A stretch of 64,000 nt of DNA from Lathyrus oleraceus. Lineage: Eukaryota > Streptophyta > Magnoliopsida > Fabales > Fabaceae. Position numbers and translations under genes: made by a program. Every line of letters starts with the position of its first letter. The stretch's first letter is position 1. The notes under the pieces were generated by a model, which worked only from the letters and a program-made list of their open reading frames with translations, had not been told where the DNA came from and ran no database searches. The stretch spans positions 438,874,281-438,938,280 of the forward strand of contig NC_066581.1 of NCBI RefSeq assembly GCF_024323335.1, read 5' to 3'. Positions 25,525 through 36,209 of this stretch are shown in pieces.

Positions 25525-25960
25525 GACAATTGTAAGTCCCACGAGTTGGCATTTGTTCCTATGATATGGAAGTGAGTATAAGTCCATCACATTGGCCACT
25601 CATCTTATTTTGTTGTACTGTTTGTATGTGAGGATACAATTGTAAGTCCCACAAGTTGGCATTTGTCTTCCTAGGATCATACTGTGTGTTAGAGTAAGTC
25701 CCACAAGTTGGCATCTGACACCCCTGTTTTTGCTTTCCCTATGATCATGTGTGGGGTTAACCTAAGTCCCACAAGCTGGCAGTTGACTTCCATATTTCTT
25801 CATTGTTTTCTTTTTGAGGAGATTAGTGTAAGACCATTGAGTGGCCTCTGATATCCAGTTCTGTTTTAGGAGATTGGTGTAAACCCAGCCATTGGTATCC
25901 GATATCCGCTTTTGTTTGTGAGATTGGAGTAAGACCATTGAGTGGCATCCGGTATCATTT
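25525..25960 (+). repeat. GTAAGTCC...TGGCAT repeat array near the LTR end
   Basis: Seven diverged copies of a GTAAGTCCCACAAGTTGGCA-type unit occur at about 25531, 25642, 25694, 25764, 25829, 25879 and 25931. Each begins with a sequence resembling a 5' splice site. Three related copies occur at the same place in the LTR at 42837-47769. Confidence 0.65.
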
Positions 25961-27454
25961 GTTTGTTTATTTTATCATTACTTACTTTCCATTCCAAAGG
26001 ACACCCTTGAATCATCCTCTATATGATCTCAAGAAGTGAACCTCCTGAGAAGCTTTACTTTCCATCCTCACTCATTCATCCTCATTGTGTCCTAGAACCT
26101 TTTCACACTTTGATCTTAAACTTGACTTAGACATTGTGCAAACATCTTCATGTTTTTCAAACTAAAAACCTGGACCCAAGTCCTTGACTTTCTTCAAACT
26201 TCATTTCATAATACTTTTCTGAATCGATCCTAATCATACTCTGACTTCACTTTCTTAATCACAATCAATTAACTTCACTCATTCACTTGTTTTGGCCATG
26301 TCCATTAATCTTTTCGTGCATTAGCCGTAGGTTTCAATTATCATTGTGGTTGATGTAAACCTCACCTTATCTTTAGTGAGTCGACAGTAAGACTTCCGTA
26401 CTGAAAACAGGGTTAACTCCTCTCGTACGTCGAAGCTATCCTCGCATGGTGGATGTTGGTTTTGGTCGAGTTTTCTCCCGTTGATAATGAAAAGCCTCAG
26501 TGCTTGTGTTTAAAATTGAATCCAACTCACTTTTGGAAATCTTTTAGCCGAACTACGGTGTTTTGATCCTTACCTTTGATGGAAGGTACGTAGGCAGCGG
26601 GTTCATCCGCTCAAACCCAATAAAACTTGTACATTCTTTTCTCATCATCTCACTCATGTTTGCACAATGCATATGTCTTAACAAATAACAATTTTTTACA
26701 ATAAGTGTGAAAAGGGCTCCCTAGGAGTACCTAGGACGTAGTGGGTGCCTAACACCTTCCCATTACGTAACTTACCCCTTACCCGGAATCTCTGATCTTT
26801 TATTAGTTTTCTACGTGTAAAACTTCTTAGGCTTTTGTTCGCTTTTTAGCCAGTCCTTTGGATAAATAAAAGTGCGGTGGCGACTCGAAACTTCATTGTA
26901 CGCTTTGCTTATGGTTTAATTGATAAATCATATGGCGACGAATACACCGCTACAGATGGGTACTCCACAAAGCATACTGAGGGACATGAGTGTCCTAGAT
27001 GGAATTTGCCCATCCTGCGTAACAGGATAAATGTCTATGGGCCCAATATTGAACTGGACAAGGATGACACGGTCTATACCTTGTGTTCAATATAGACATA
27101 AGGGAAAAGGGTTAATTATACACATAATTATTATCACAGGAAGTTTTGTCAGATCACATGACATTTTCGTGACTTGGGTAGCAGTGATGTGTTGCTAGAT
27201 ACCGCTCACTGTTTATTATGTTAAATGCGTGATTTAATATAATTGCCAACGTCGCGAAAACCTACAGGGTCACACACAAAGGACGGATTGATGAGAGATA
27301 GAGTAACTAAGGAATATCATAAGGTACAGTGTACTTAAGTAGAATACGAAGTATGGTAAGGTACCAAATACTTAAGTGATTTTGGCATATTATGAGATAT
27401 GGGCAAAAATACACTTAAGTGGGCTTTTTGGCTTGAAGCCCACACAAGTGGTTC

Positions 27455-27463
27455 TATAAATAG
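27455..27463 (+). promoter_or_regulatory. TATA box of the copia solo LTR
   Basis: TATAAATAG preceded by GTGGTTC, with a leader-like stretch downstream (CTCTTTCTCTCACTC at about 27520-27540). It lies about 340 bases before the LTR end. Confidence 0.6.
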
Positions 27464-27803
27464 AACTCTTGTGCAGAAGCATTGTATGGGAATACAACAC
27501 AACTAAAGAGTTGGAATTTCGTATCTCTCTTTCTCTCACTCAAAGCCTTCATTCATAACTGCTAGCGCTGCGATTGAAGGAATCCGTTCGTGTGGACTGA
27601 GTAGAGACGTTGTCATCGTTCAACGTTCGTGATCGCTCCGTGGATTTGTATCCAAGGTTTTGATCGTTACAAGAGATCTGCACCAAAGGTTTGAATCGCC
27701 ACAAGAGGTAACGATTCTATCACTGATCATGCCCATCCGTAAGGATCACTAAATGGAGAAAATTTTTAAATTCCGCTGCGCCTTGGATGGCAATTCTCCT
27801 TCC

Positions 27804-28350
27804 GTGATTACTTTAATAAGAAGCATGTAGGTCAAAATCCAAGAAATTGGCATAGAACTTTAAACCAAGTACTTTGGGTATGTCGAAACTCTCCCAAGGA
27901 GTAAACTAATTCCACACCATTTCAACTTGCCTATGGTCATGATGCAGTACTCCTTCTAGAAATATATTTACAGACAATTAGAGTTCAAAGGCAATCTAAA
28001 ATTCCAATTGAGTATTACTGAGGTATGATGCTAAATGAATTAAGTGACTTGGACGAAGAAAGATTAACTGCTCTAGATCTCTTAATGAGATAAAAAGAAA
28101 GAGTAACTAAGGAGTATAATAAGAAAGTTAATCACAAAATTTCATATTAGGAGACTTAGTATGGAAAGTCATCATGTCCATGGGTAAAAAATATAGAACC
28201 TTGGGTGAGTGGTCCCTAATTGGGAAGGGCCATATAGAATCCTGCAAGCATTCACCAATAATGCATATGAGGTCAAAGAATTGACTCATGAAGGTCAAAT
28301 CCTTCAAATAAATGGAAAATACTTAAAGAAGTATAGGCCTACGTTGTAGG
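27804..28350 (+). pseudogene. integrase of the old element, C-terminal part
   Basis: Directly after the second GTGAT the frame continues TLIRKHVGQNPRNWHRTLNQVLWVCRNSPKE, the helix-rich region after the catalytic Glu. Later come PFQLAYGHDAVL, LDEERLTALDLL and KERVTKEYNKKV, leading to a GPYRI-like segment near 28225. Several stops are present. It matches the frame left off at 18607. Confidence 0.8.
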
Positions 28351-28559
28351 AAATCCATATTAATGTAGAATAGAAATTTTACTTCAATATTGAAAAGGCT
28401 AAAAATATTGGCCTGAATGTCGAAATTCCATAAAGGGCATATTTAAAAGTTTACAAAAACCAAAATGCAATTCAAACGACAGAAAACCTTAAAAAATAAT
28501 AAAAATGCAATTCCTAAAAAGGGAAAGAGGCCTTGAGTCTGTCATATTGGATCTTCCCT
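28351..28559. other. non-coding stretch between integrase and the antisense gene
   Basis: A-rich sequence without recognisable coding on either strand. It separates the convergent ends of integrase (+) and the antisense gene (-). Confidence 0.4.
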
Positions 28560-30399
28560 GTAGACACTCGATGATCAACTTGTGAAATAGTATAGGCAAA
28601 AACATCAATCTCATCATCTAGAGTATTGACATTCTCTAAATGTTAGATTCCAACCAGGGACTCTGCATCTAATTGTTTTTTACTAACCTTCCAAATTTCC
28701 ATCTTTTCATCTTCAGTCTCTTGCACCTTTACTGCAACGCCTCAATTTCTTTCTTCCAGTTAAGGATCTTTACATCCAAGGCATCAACATCTCCATCTTC
28801 TTAGCAAAGAGAATCTTCTAGATGTTCAGCTCGATTGTTGGACTCATTAGCCAAGTTCCATTCCTTTGACCGAGCGTTTACCTTAAGTGTCATCTTTGTC
28901 TGTGCTTCATGTTTCCTCTGGAAATTTGCAAAAATATGGACGAAGAGAGGTCCAAATGCACCATAAAATTGACAACATCGTTGATGGGAATTTGGAATGT
29001 TGAGTTTTTTCAGCAATGACTTGATTCCATAACCATGAATTAAGTTCTTTTCAAGTGCTTCAAATAGATCATCCTCTGCAAGTTTGTCTTTCAATTGTTG
29101 AAGAACCCCATCAACAGCCTTAGGTGTAGTGTTTCCTCTAGAAGAATTCAAATAACTTGAGCATTTATCATCCGAACTACCCCTGGTAATCATTATTAGT
29201 TTCATGTAGGCTCGTGGATTGGTATTTTTCATCTCTTCAACTCCTTCTGGGATAGAGAGATATTGGGTGAATGAGTTGGTTTAGTAGTTGAAATCTTTGC
29301 AATTTCTTGTTCGATCTTCGATGCAGTCTCTGTAGTTGGTTATTTAGCGATTGTAAGAGGGTCAATGATTTATGGACCCTTGTGAGCATCACTATTTTGT
29401 TTGGGGCTTCCAGAAAGAGAAGTGTTTTTTGCCCTTCTTGCTCAAGAATTTTGTCTTAAGAAGCGTAATCCATGCCCATTTAATTGTCACATTCGCCATC
29501 AGTTTCGAAGATGATGTTTCAGAAGGTTGTTCTTTCTCATCTGAGTCATAAGATGAATTTATGTCTTCTTTTGTAGGTTTGTTGACTTCTTCAGCAAATT
29601 CTTTGAGTGGAGTATGTTGGATTAATGGGGAGTTAGTGGTTTAAGGTGTTGGGCATTTGAAACTCGACATAGGATTGGTCGGAGGATTCTCCTAAAATAA
29701 CTTAAGTATTAGTATTTGGAAAAATATCGAACAAAGGAAAGGTATAAGGAAAGTAAACTCACTTTGGGAGCATCCACATATGGGCTTGAGATGGCACTTT
29801 CAGGATTAATGGAGACCAATTTTCTTATTGTCTTGATTTCTTTTTTTCCCTTTCCTTAGGTTACTTTCTTTTCCTTATTTGCTTTAGGAGTAGGGGAAAT
29901 TTTTAGGCTGTGAGCAACCTTTCTAGATCCAACCCCAATAGTCTTTGGCTTTTTCTTCTTAGCTTGAGTTTAAGGAGAGGAATCCTAGACAAGTATGGTT
30001 TGACTTTCTCCATCAGCCTGGATAAGGGCAAGAAATTTGTATAGAGAAAAGTCAAGTAAGATTAATACGACAAACAATTCAAAATCTAGTTTCAGGCATT
30101 AGAACTAACCTGTGTGTTTTTTATTGGAGTTGCTTCAACCTTGGGTTTCTCTAAGGCTACAGAAGCACTGGCAGCATCTCTTATTCTCTTCCTGTGCTCG
30201 ACCGCTAAAAGCATACAAAGACAACAATAAATAAGGAAGAAAGGAATAATGAGTTAAGATGATTTGGAGTGATCCTTCACTTTTCTCACCTTCATATATA
30301 GGGTTTCAACCTTGACATGGTCTATGTCGACATGAAGGTGTCCTTTGAAATTGCGTACATCATGCTTAATCTTTAGCTCACACCTATTTGAGCATAGAA
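28560..30399 (-). pseudogene. spliced antisense gene remnant downstream of integrase
   Basis: On the minus strand four exon-like open segments are joined by short introns with consensus sites: exon 30290 to about 30399, intron 85 bases, exon 30110-30204, intron 92, exon 29763-30017, intron 71, then a long exon from 29691 towards 28560. The exons encode a basic Lys/Pro-rich middle, an acidic Ser/Glu stretch, and a 143-residue open part (29232-28801) containing AVDGVLQQLKDKLAEDDLFEALEK and GYGIKSLLKKLN. A helical Lys/Glu-rich tail follows. There are stops in the third and fourth exons. Some Tat-clade elements, for example maize Grande, carry an antisense gene at this place, so it may belong to the element; a captured host gene is the alternative. 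Function unknown. Confidence 0.55.
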
Positions 30400-30705
30400 C
30401 AATGAAAATGGTTCCTATTGAGTATAACAAATATGAGAGGTGCTAATATCTTCCCCTTACATAATCAAATTCCTTACCCAGTTATCTCTTTCCTCCGAGT
30501 TTTATCCATGTTTTCCCTTTCCTTAGGGAATAAGTAAAGTTTGATGGCGACTATGTCGTATGTTCAAATGTGCGATGCATTCGGGTATACTTCCGCTAGC
30601 TTCAAATATATTTAAATAGAGTCAGAGTGGAGTTGTTTTGCATCTTTTGTTGTCGAGTAATTATGTATAGTCAGAGTGCGGTTATACCACTTGTTTATAT
30701 GACAT
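30400..30705 (+). mobile_element. Ogre-type LTR 3' tail fragment
   Basis: GAGGTGCTAATATCTTCCCC (about 30454-30473) and a following GGTGGCGAC-like GATGGCGAC block (about 30542) match the tails of the LTRs ending at 26954 and 47769. Only the last few hundred bases are present. It abuts the truncated chromovirus gag at about 30709. Confidence 0.65.
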
Positions 30706-30708
30706 TCA

Positions 30709-31200
30709 TCATATGTTTTGTTGTAGTGAAAGAGGCATGTTCTCTAGTTCATATGGGTGGCTAGTTGTCGCCTCACCGTAATGAGGGTAGAATATAAAAT
30801 GTTCCCCAAATCTGGCAGCATACTCAGTAATCAACAAGTTACTATGCTTCAGCTCCAGAAACTCAATCTCCTTCTTCCCACGAACATCCTCAGGAAAGTA
30901 CTTTCTCAGAAATTCCATGTTGAACATAGTCCAAGTCATAACTTCAACTGCAACGTCTAATAGTTGACTAGTGGTGATCCACCAGTCATCAGCTTCCTCA
31001 GTTACAATATGCGTTCCAAACCGCACCTTCTGTGCTTCATAAAAATCCACCACTCTGAAAATCCTCTAAATCTCCCCAAGCCAAGTTTGCGCTTCCTCAG
31101 GATTGCACCTACCCTTGAAAGTAGGCAGATTGTTCCTCTGGAACTTCCCTAAGTGTTAGAACTTGTCATTCCCACCAGTATTAGGTTGATTCTGCATAGC
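30709..31200 (-). pseudogene. chromovirus (Tekay/Del type) gag, truncated
   Basis: The minus strand reads an N-terminal part with NNLPTFKGRCNPEEAQTWL, then the open frame VVDFYEAQKVRFGTH, FLRKYFPEDVRGKKEIEFLELK and ITEYAARFGEHFIFYPHY. These are typical of the Ty3/gypsy Retrotrans_gag domain in Tekay/Del chromoviruses. A stop lies in the N-terminal part near 31155. The domain is cut at about 30709 by the Ogre LTR tail, so the zinc knuckle and everything downstream are lost. Confidence 0.85.
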
Positions 31201-31362
31201 CTAAGAAACAACCTTCAAAGAAGCAGCAATAGCAATATCGTTTCCTCCATACATTTTTTGTTTCACACCAACAACATCAAGAATGGTTAAAGAGACAACA
31301 TCGATAATATTCAACTGTCACACCATACCGACTCAACAACTTGGACAAATAGACCGACCTGC

Positions 31363-31374
31363 TCTGATACCACT
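31363..31374 (-). other. primer-binding site, initiator-tRNA-Met type
   Basis: On the minus strand the sequence is TGGTATCAGAGC, the standard complement of the plant initiator tRNA-Met 3' end, used by chromoviruses and many copia elements. It lies just inside the LTR end at about 31380 and upstream of gag, fixing the orientation. Confidence 0.9.
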
Positions 31375-31379
31375 ACATA

Positions 31380-33262
31380 ACACCCCAAACTTTCCTCGCG
31401 TAAATTTAAAACATTTATCAGAGTAAAACAAATCAGCATGCAATTTAGGATGCTACACTACAACATACAATCAACCTGCTCAATCGAAAAGACATGTAAC
31501 ACCTTGCTGTTATAAAAGTAGAAGTAATAACCACATGTTTGAATGTTTACTTTTATTAAATCGCAGTGAAATAACAAAAACAAATATTTAACCTAACATA
31601 TCCAATCATCAACATAACATGTCATATAATAATTGTTAAAATATAAAGAAAGACACAATGTTCCAAATCCCCAGTATTACATATCAGAGCAGACACCGAC
31701 ACTAAAATAAAATGGAAGACTTCATCTTCCACTCACATTTGAGCTCATACTACAGATTATCTGCATGTTACCCACGTGGAGGGAACATTCAAACATAAGG
31801 GGTGAGATATCATAATTATATAAAGGAAAGCATGATAATAAGTAAGCATCAGATTCTCACATGCACATCACCCATTCCACAACACAATTCCATATAAATC
31901 CAGATAACAACTATTCACAATATAATAGCAACATAACAACCATCCAACACCTTAACAACATAATCAACCATTCACGCAATAACAAATGCAACCAACATAC
32001 AATGCAACTCGACTTAACAACTCGATTCAATGCATGTGAGACCATTACGTGAATACTCAGGTTCACCACTTCGATCCTCACCTCCTAGAATCAAAGTCAT
32101 TAATTTGTTACCATCACCTCCGATAACATCTCATTGATTCCATCACCTTCGAAATCAGCTACCGGCCCAATCCACACAATGGGATTTGAGGCTCACAAAC
32201 AACTGACCATCTGTCCAACAACATGAATGCATGAAATATACAATACATGCAACAACAACATCATGCACAATGACCCACTTCCATAGTCAATGTACACCTC
32301 CGATATTGGCCATCATGCATCAAACACGTGTTATACAGCTTAACAACATCACCATACAACATAATAAGCAACAACAATGCATTTAAGGTTATGTCACACC
32401 ACCACATATACATTTGAATGCATATCAACACCATCACACAGAAAAATATTCATTTTCAAGTATTGAAACAAATTTTAAATGACAGTACACACTCTCATAA
32501 CTCAGTTCTGACTCTGACCCAAAACCACATCAATTAACACAACATTTACATCACACAATCCAATCAAATTTCATGACTCTAGCATCAACAATTCATCATT
32601 CCACATTATTCCCAACATAATCATACACGCAATTCAACAATTTGACAAATATCACATTGATCATGAACAAAGAGAAGAAAAACACAAAACCTACATGACA
32701 TATCTACCCACCATTATCATGTTAACCCTTTGATAATCATAAATCCATCCTTACCTTAGAGTTCCTAGCAATCGATTCTTTAACCTTCAATAATGGTGAA
32801 TCTCCCCTTGAGCCCTAGCCTCTTGTTCTCTCTTTCTCTGTTTCTCCTCTTTTCTTTCTAAAAGTTACGTTACTGAGTTTCTATCCCAAATCCCCTTTTC
32901 TATTCTTTTTATTATAATTCCTATTATTTTATTAACTTATTATATTATCACTATTTTCTTAATAATAATAATAATAATAATAATATCATAATAGTAATAA
33001 TCCACTCAAATTAAATAAAAATTTAATATTCATATAATATTAATTAATTAAATAAATAATAACTAATATGATTAATTATTTTTACTCACCACACCACCGT
33101 TTCTACATTTTTGCTCAAACACTTCCCAACACCTTAATTTCTAAGGCAACTACCCCGCGTCAAGGATACACAACACATCAAAACACCAATCAACACAACA
33201 CAACAAGAACTATCACATAATTAAATTACGGAAAATAATTTAAATAAAACCAGGGCATTACA
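31380..33262 (-). mobile_element. chromovirus LTR shared by two tandem copies
   Basis: On the minus strand the LTR begins TGTAATGCCCTGG at 33262 and ends about 31380, roughly 1.9 kb. On its upstream side lie a polypurine tract and an integrase/chromodomain end; on its downstream side lie a primer-binding site and gag. One LTR with internal sequence on both sides is what unequal recombination between two copies produces. Confidence 0.75.
32961..32984. repeat. (TAA)n microsatellite
   Basis: Eight trinucleotide units of the ATT/TAA type inside the chromovirus LTR, followed by diverged units to about 33000. Confidence 0.9.
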
Positions 33263-33275
33263 ACTCTCCCCTCTT
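33263..33275 (-). other. polypurine tract of the chromovirus
   Basis: AAGAGGGGAGAGT on the minus strand lies immediately before the LTR start TGTAATGCCC. Confidence 0.8.
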
Positions 33276-33719
33276 AGAACATTTTCGCCCTCGAAAATTA
33301 CCTGATGCAAACAACTCGGGATACGACTCTCACATTCTTCTTTCTAACTCCCAAGTCATACTTCCTCCGGCAACGCCTCCCCACACTACCTTCACGAGAG
33401 CAATCTCTTTTCCTCTCAACTATTTCAGTTCTCGATCAACAATCCTTATAGGCAGAGCCTCAATTGTAAGGTAATCCCTCACCTGAACATCATCCATCGG
33501 AATCACATGCAACGGATCCAAAACATACTTCTGAAGTTGTGAAACTTGGAACACATCATGCAGATTTGACAAATTCGGTGGCAACACCACTCTATAAGCA
33601 ACAAGTCCAACTCACCCGAATATCTGATACGGACAAATTAATTGAGGAATAAGCTACCTCGACTTCAAAGCATGTCCTACACCGGTTAACCAGAGTGACT
33701 CTCAAGAATACATGGTGTC
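33276..33719 (-). pseudogene. chromovirus integrase C-terminus and chromodomain
   Basis: The minus strand reads YRVVLPPNLSNLHDVFQVSQ, LQKYVLDPLHVIPMDDVQV, RIVDRELK and a VKVVWGG...TWELE segment, the last part of integrase leading into a chromodomain-like W..TWE motif. Stops are present (for example in RELK*LRGKE and ERRM*ESYP). Its upstream part is cut at 33719, where the LTR beginning at 33720 is inserted. Confidence 0.8.
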
Positions 33720-35234
33720 TGTAATACCCTAATTTTGACCCTAAGATCCCTCATGGCATCATATCATTGCACATTTGCATTTGCCTCAAGGATCATAACA
33801 TCTTGGCTCCTTAACCCTAGGGTTTGGATTTCTGTGAGTTGGTTTGAGACCACCAAGCATGCTTGAATTGTATATTATTGTTTTTATTATTTTGTTTACT
33901 AACCAAAAGCACAAAAATATGTCAATAACAGCTTTTGTTTTGTAGCTTGAGCAATCATAAGATCCAAGGCTCCAAGGAGATCCCTATACTCAATGATACA
34001 GCCAGGTGAAGTGGAAAGCAAGCATGAAAATGGTTCACAAATCTCTCATTAATCATATATGCCTCCCAAGTATCTGAATTTGTCAATTTGATCAAGATAA
34101 ACCAAAGGGCTTGAGGATTGTTTCCCAAGGAAACCCTAATTCATTTGTGCACCAACTATGCCTTGCCAATGAAGCAACCTCAACCCATGATCAAATAAAA
34201 TCAAGGTAAGTTATTCCATTCATAATTTAATGCATATATGGGCTTATGTGAGTGTCCTCAATCATCAATTCATCAAGGTTTGAAGTTTGGACTTGAGAAG
34301 TTGACCAGTCAATTCATCTGACTATTTTGAAATTCACTTAGACCTAACGTTTGACGTGTTTGTCAAATGATGATGAACCCAAGAGAAAAGTGTTCTTCAG
34401 AACCATATGAACAAATTTCATGTTCATCAAAAATTGATTTTAAGCTTGGAAGGTCATCATCCATTTCAAAACATTATAGGTCATTTTGACTGAAACCCTA
34501 ATTTTGGGTCAACTTCCCAAGAACCTAACTCATTCATTTTTCATGATTTGGAGGTGGGATCAAGTTGAAAATTTTAAGATGTATAATTCATTTGTTATGT
34601 TTAACAAATTTTCATAATCCTAAAAGAAATACATGTGATAATATAAAACATTATAGGTCACTTTGGACCAAAGGCATTGAAATGTGAAAAAGTCCAACTT
34701 CAAGTGCCCATAACTTTCTCATCAAAAATCCAAATGAGGCAAAATTTGAGTCCAAATTAGTTGTCTTGAAAAGATCTACAACTTTGATGTTTAAGGTTTT
34801 GTCATTTGAGGCTTTCATAATTGAAATCGAAGGGCTTGAAGTTGGTCCATTTTGGCTAAATTCTCATGCACATGTTTTGCACCTTGAACTTTATGACCAA
34901 TTTTCATTAATTTCCCAACTCCAAATGGATTTTTATTTAACATAACAATTGTCCCTAATGTCAAGACCTTTCCAACCATTACCCACAAGGCCATGTTTCA
35001 TTTTGGTAAGAGGTATTTTCGAAGAGGACAAGATTCATGTGCATTTTTGGAAACATTGTTAAAACTTCATGCACACTCCAATTCAATTACCTGTGCACGT
35101 CCAAACCTGCTCAATTACAATTCAGCATGCCAAATCAATTGGATTTGGGCCTCCCATGCGCCTGTACAGGCCCATGCATGAAGGCCCTCACTTCACGCAC
35201 ACATGAAATTTGCCTTGCTTCCATCAGCTTTTGC

Positions 35235-35243
35235 TATAAATAG
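35235..35243 (+). promoter_or_regulatory. TATA box of the plus-oriented LTR
   Basis: TATAAATAG preceded by CTTTTGC and followed by AGGTGCTTAGC; identical in the inverted copy at 50020-50028. This is the likely LTR promoter core. Confidence 0.65.
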
Positions 35244-35682
35244 AGGTGCTTAGCTTCACCATTTCTGAACCTCAAGGTGCCTTATATGCTGCAAAACTCA
35301 ATCCAAACCTCACTCAAAATGAATTTTGCAATTTCATTTCAATTTTTCAGATCCAATTTTCAACTTCCTTGGTTGATTATTGGACTCTAGTTCCTTAGCC
35401 TAGCCCTATTTCCATCTCAAGAACAAGCTGCTATCAAGAATTGGGAGAGCTCGTGCTTCATAGATCTGCATTTCAAAGGTGGATATCCAAACTTTTTTCA
35501 ATTCGAAACTAACTGATTATAGCTCATTTCTTGTGGTTATTGGCTCCTCTGAAGTCCTCTCATAAGAGGCAATTGAATTGTGCATTTAATTTTGTAAATC
35601 CATCAAGTTCAGATTGAACACCATTATTTTCCATCTCTAGTTTCTCTTCCTATGAGGATCTAGAGTGAAAACCAATGGCACA

Positions 35683-35702
35683 GGGGTGATGTACATCACC
35701 CC
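35683..35702. promoter_or_regulatory. perfect 20-bp palindrome in the LTR
   Basis: GGGGTGATGT is followed immediately by its exact reverse complement. It lies about 440 bases downstream of the TATA box and is kept unchanged in the inverted copy at 49561-49580. It could bind a dimeric protein or form a hairpin in the transcript. Confidence 0.7.
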
Positions 35703-35789
35703 AGCTTTCCAACGATATGAGGATCGCTTGTTTTGGTTAAGTTTTTCATACCTGCAACTTCCACCGGAGATTACCAGCTCGCCGGAGAA

Positions 35790-35811
35790 GACGGTGGTGT
35801 ACACCACCGTC
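35790..35811. promoter_or_regulatory. perfect 22-bp palindrome in the LTR
   Basis: GACGGTGGTGT is followed directly by its exact reverse complement. The centre TGTACA and flanking GGTG/CACC resemble the 20-bp palindrome 87 bases upstream. It is preserved in the inverted copy at 49452-49473. Confidence 0.7.
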
Positions 35812-36209
35812 CCAGTTGCCAGATCTTATGTGGACCATTTGATCATGTTTCCAGTTTGAATCGTGGCCCTTGGATCTTATGACTTTTAATAATTCATTGT
35901 GTTGCTCAGTTGACTCAAGGCTATGATGCGCACGCGCCTGTGAGCCATTTGATGTGCCACATCATTTAATGAAATGAATCCAACGTGCCAGGCTTTTTCC
36001 TATTTTCTGATTTTCTATTTTTATTTTCTTTATTTCATTTTATTTAAAAAATTCATAACTCTTTCATTTTAAATCCAAAAAATATGGGACCAATTGTATT
36101 ATTTCCCTTTTTAATTCTAGTTTCTGAAAATGATTTTTAATATTTTTTATTTTGTCATTCGATATTTTTTGTGAATTTTCTCTTTTCTGGTTATTTTTAA
36201 TTCATTTTA

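Larger units (their letters stand above)
19126..26954 (+). mobile_element. 7.8-kb Ogre-type solo LTR
   Basis: The LTR runs from TGTAGCACCTC to CCGCTACA and is flanked by a perfect 5-bp duplication GATGG (19121-19125 and 26955-26959) inside the copia solo LTR, so both ends are secure. It has no gag or pol. The 3' part shares blocks with the 4.9-kb LTR at 42837-47769: the GTCTGGA...GGC hairpin region, the GTAAGTCC repeats, and the CACCTTCCC...GGTGGCGAC tail (about 26750-26885). A length of 7.8 kb is unusually long even for Ogre-type LTRs. Confidence 0.85.
18608..27803 (+). mobile_element. Ty1/copia-type solo LTR, split by a younger insertion
   Basis: The LTR begins TGTTGGTGTAAGCCC and ends TTCTCCTTCC, flanked by a perfect 5-bp duplication GTGAT (18603-18607 and 27804-27808). 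Leaving out the LTR and one duplication, the integrase sequence runs across the junction. Without the nested Ogre LTR the two parts (18608-19125 and 26960-27803) total about 1.36 kb. No internal domains exist, so it is a solo LTR. The end is CC rather than the usual CA, possibly by mutation. Confidence 0.8.
33720..36209 (+). mobile_element. Ogre-like LTR, 5' 2.5 kb, plus orientation
   Basis: It begins TGTAATACCCTAATTTTGACC inside the chromovirus integrase end and carries the typical CCCTAGGGTTTGG block and a clear TATA box. From 34294 to 36209 it is the inverse of 49055-50973, so the same LTR family is present in both orientations. It stops at 36209, where the tail of the minus-oriented LTR begins; its own 3' part is missing. 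Confidence 0.75.

Noticed and set aside
19126..26954. Many small open frames such as 22503-22865 and 20718-21068
   Set aside because: The interval is one LTR with secure ends; the frames have no family match and are mostly products of the CTGCTG-rich repeat.
31861..32052. Short open frame rich in Asn, His and Thr
   Set aside because: It lies in the chromovirus LTR and reflects CAACA-rich sequence.
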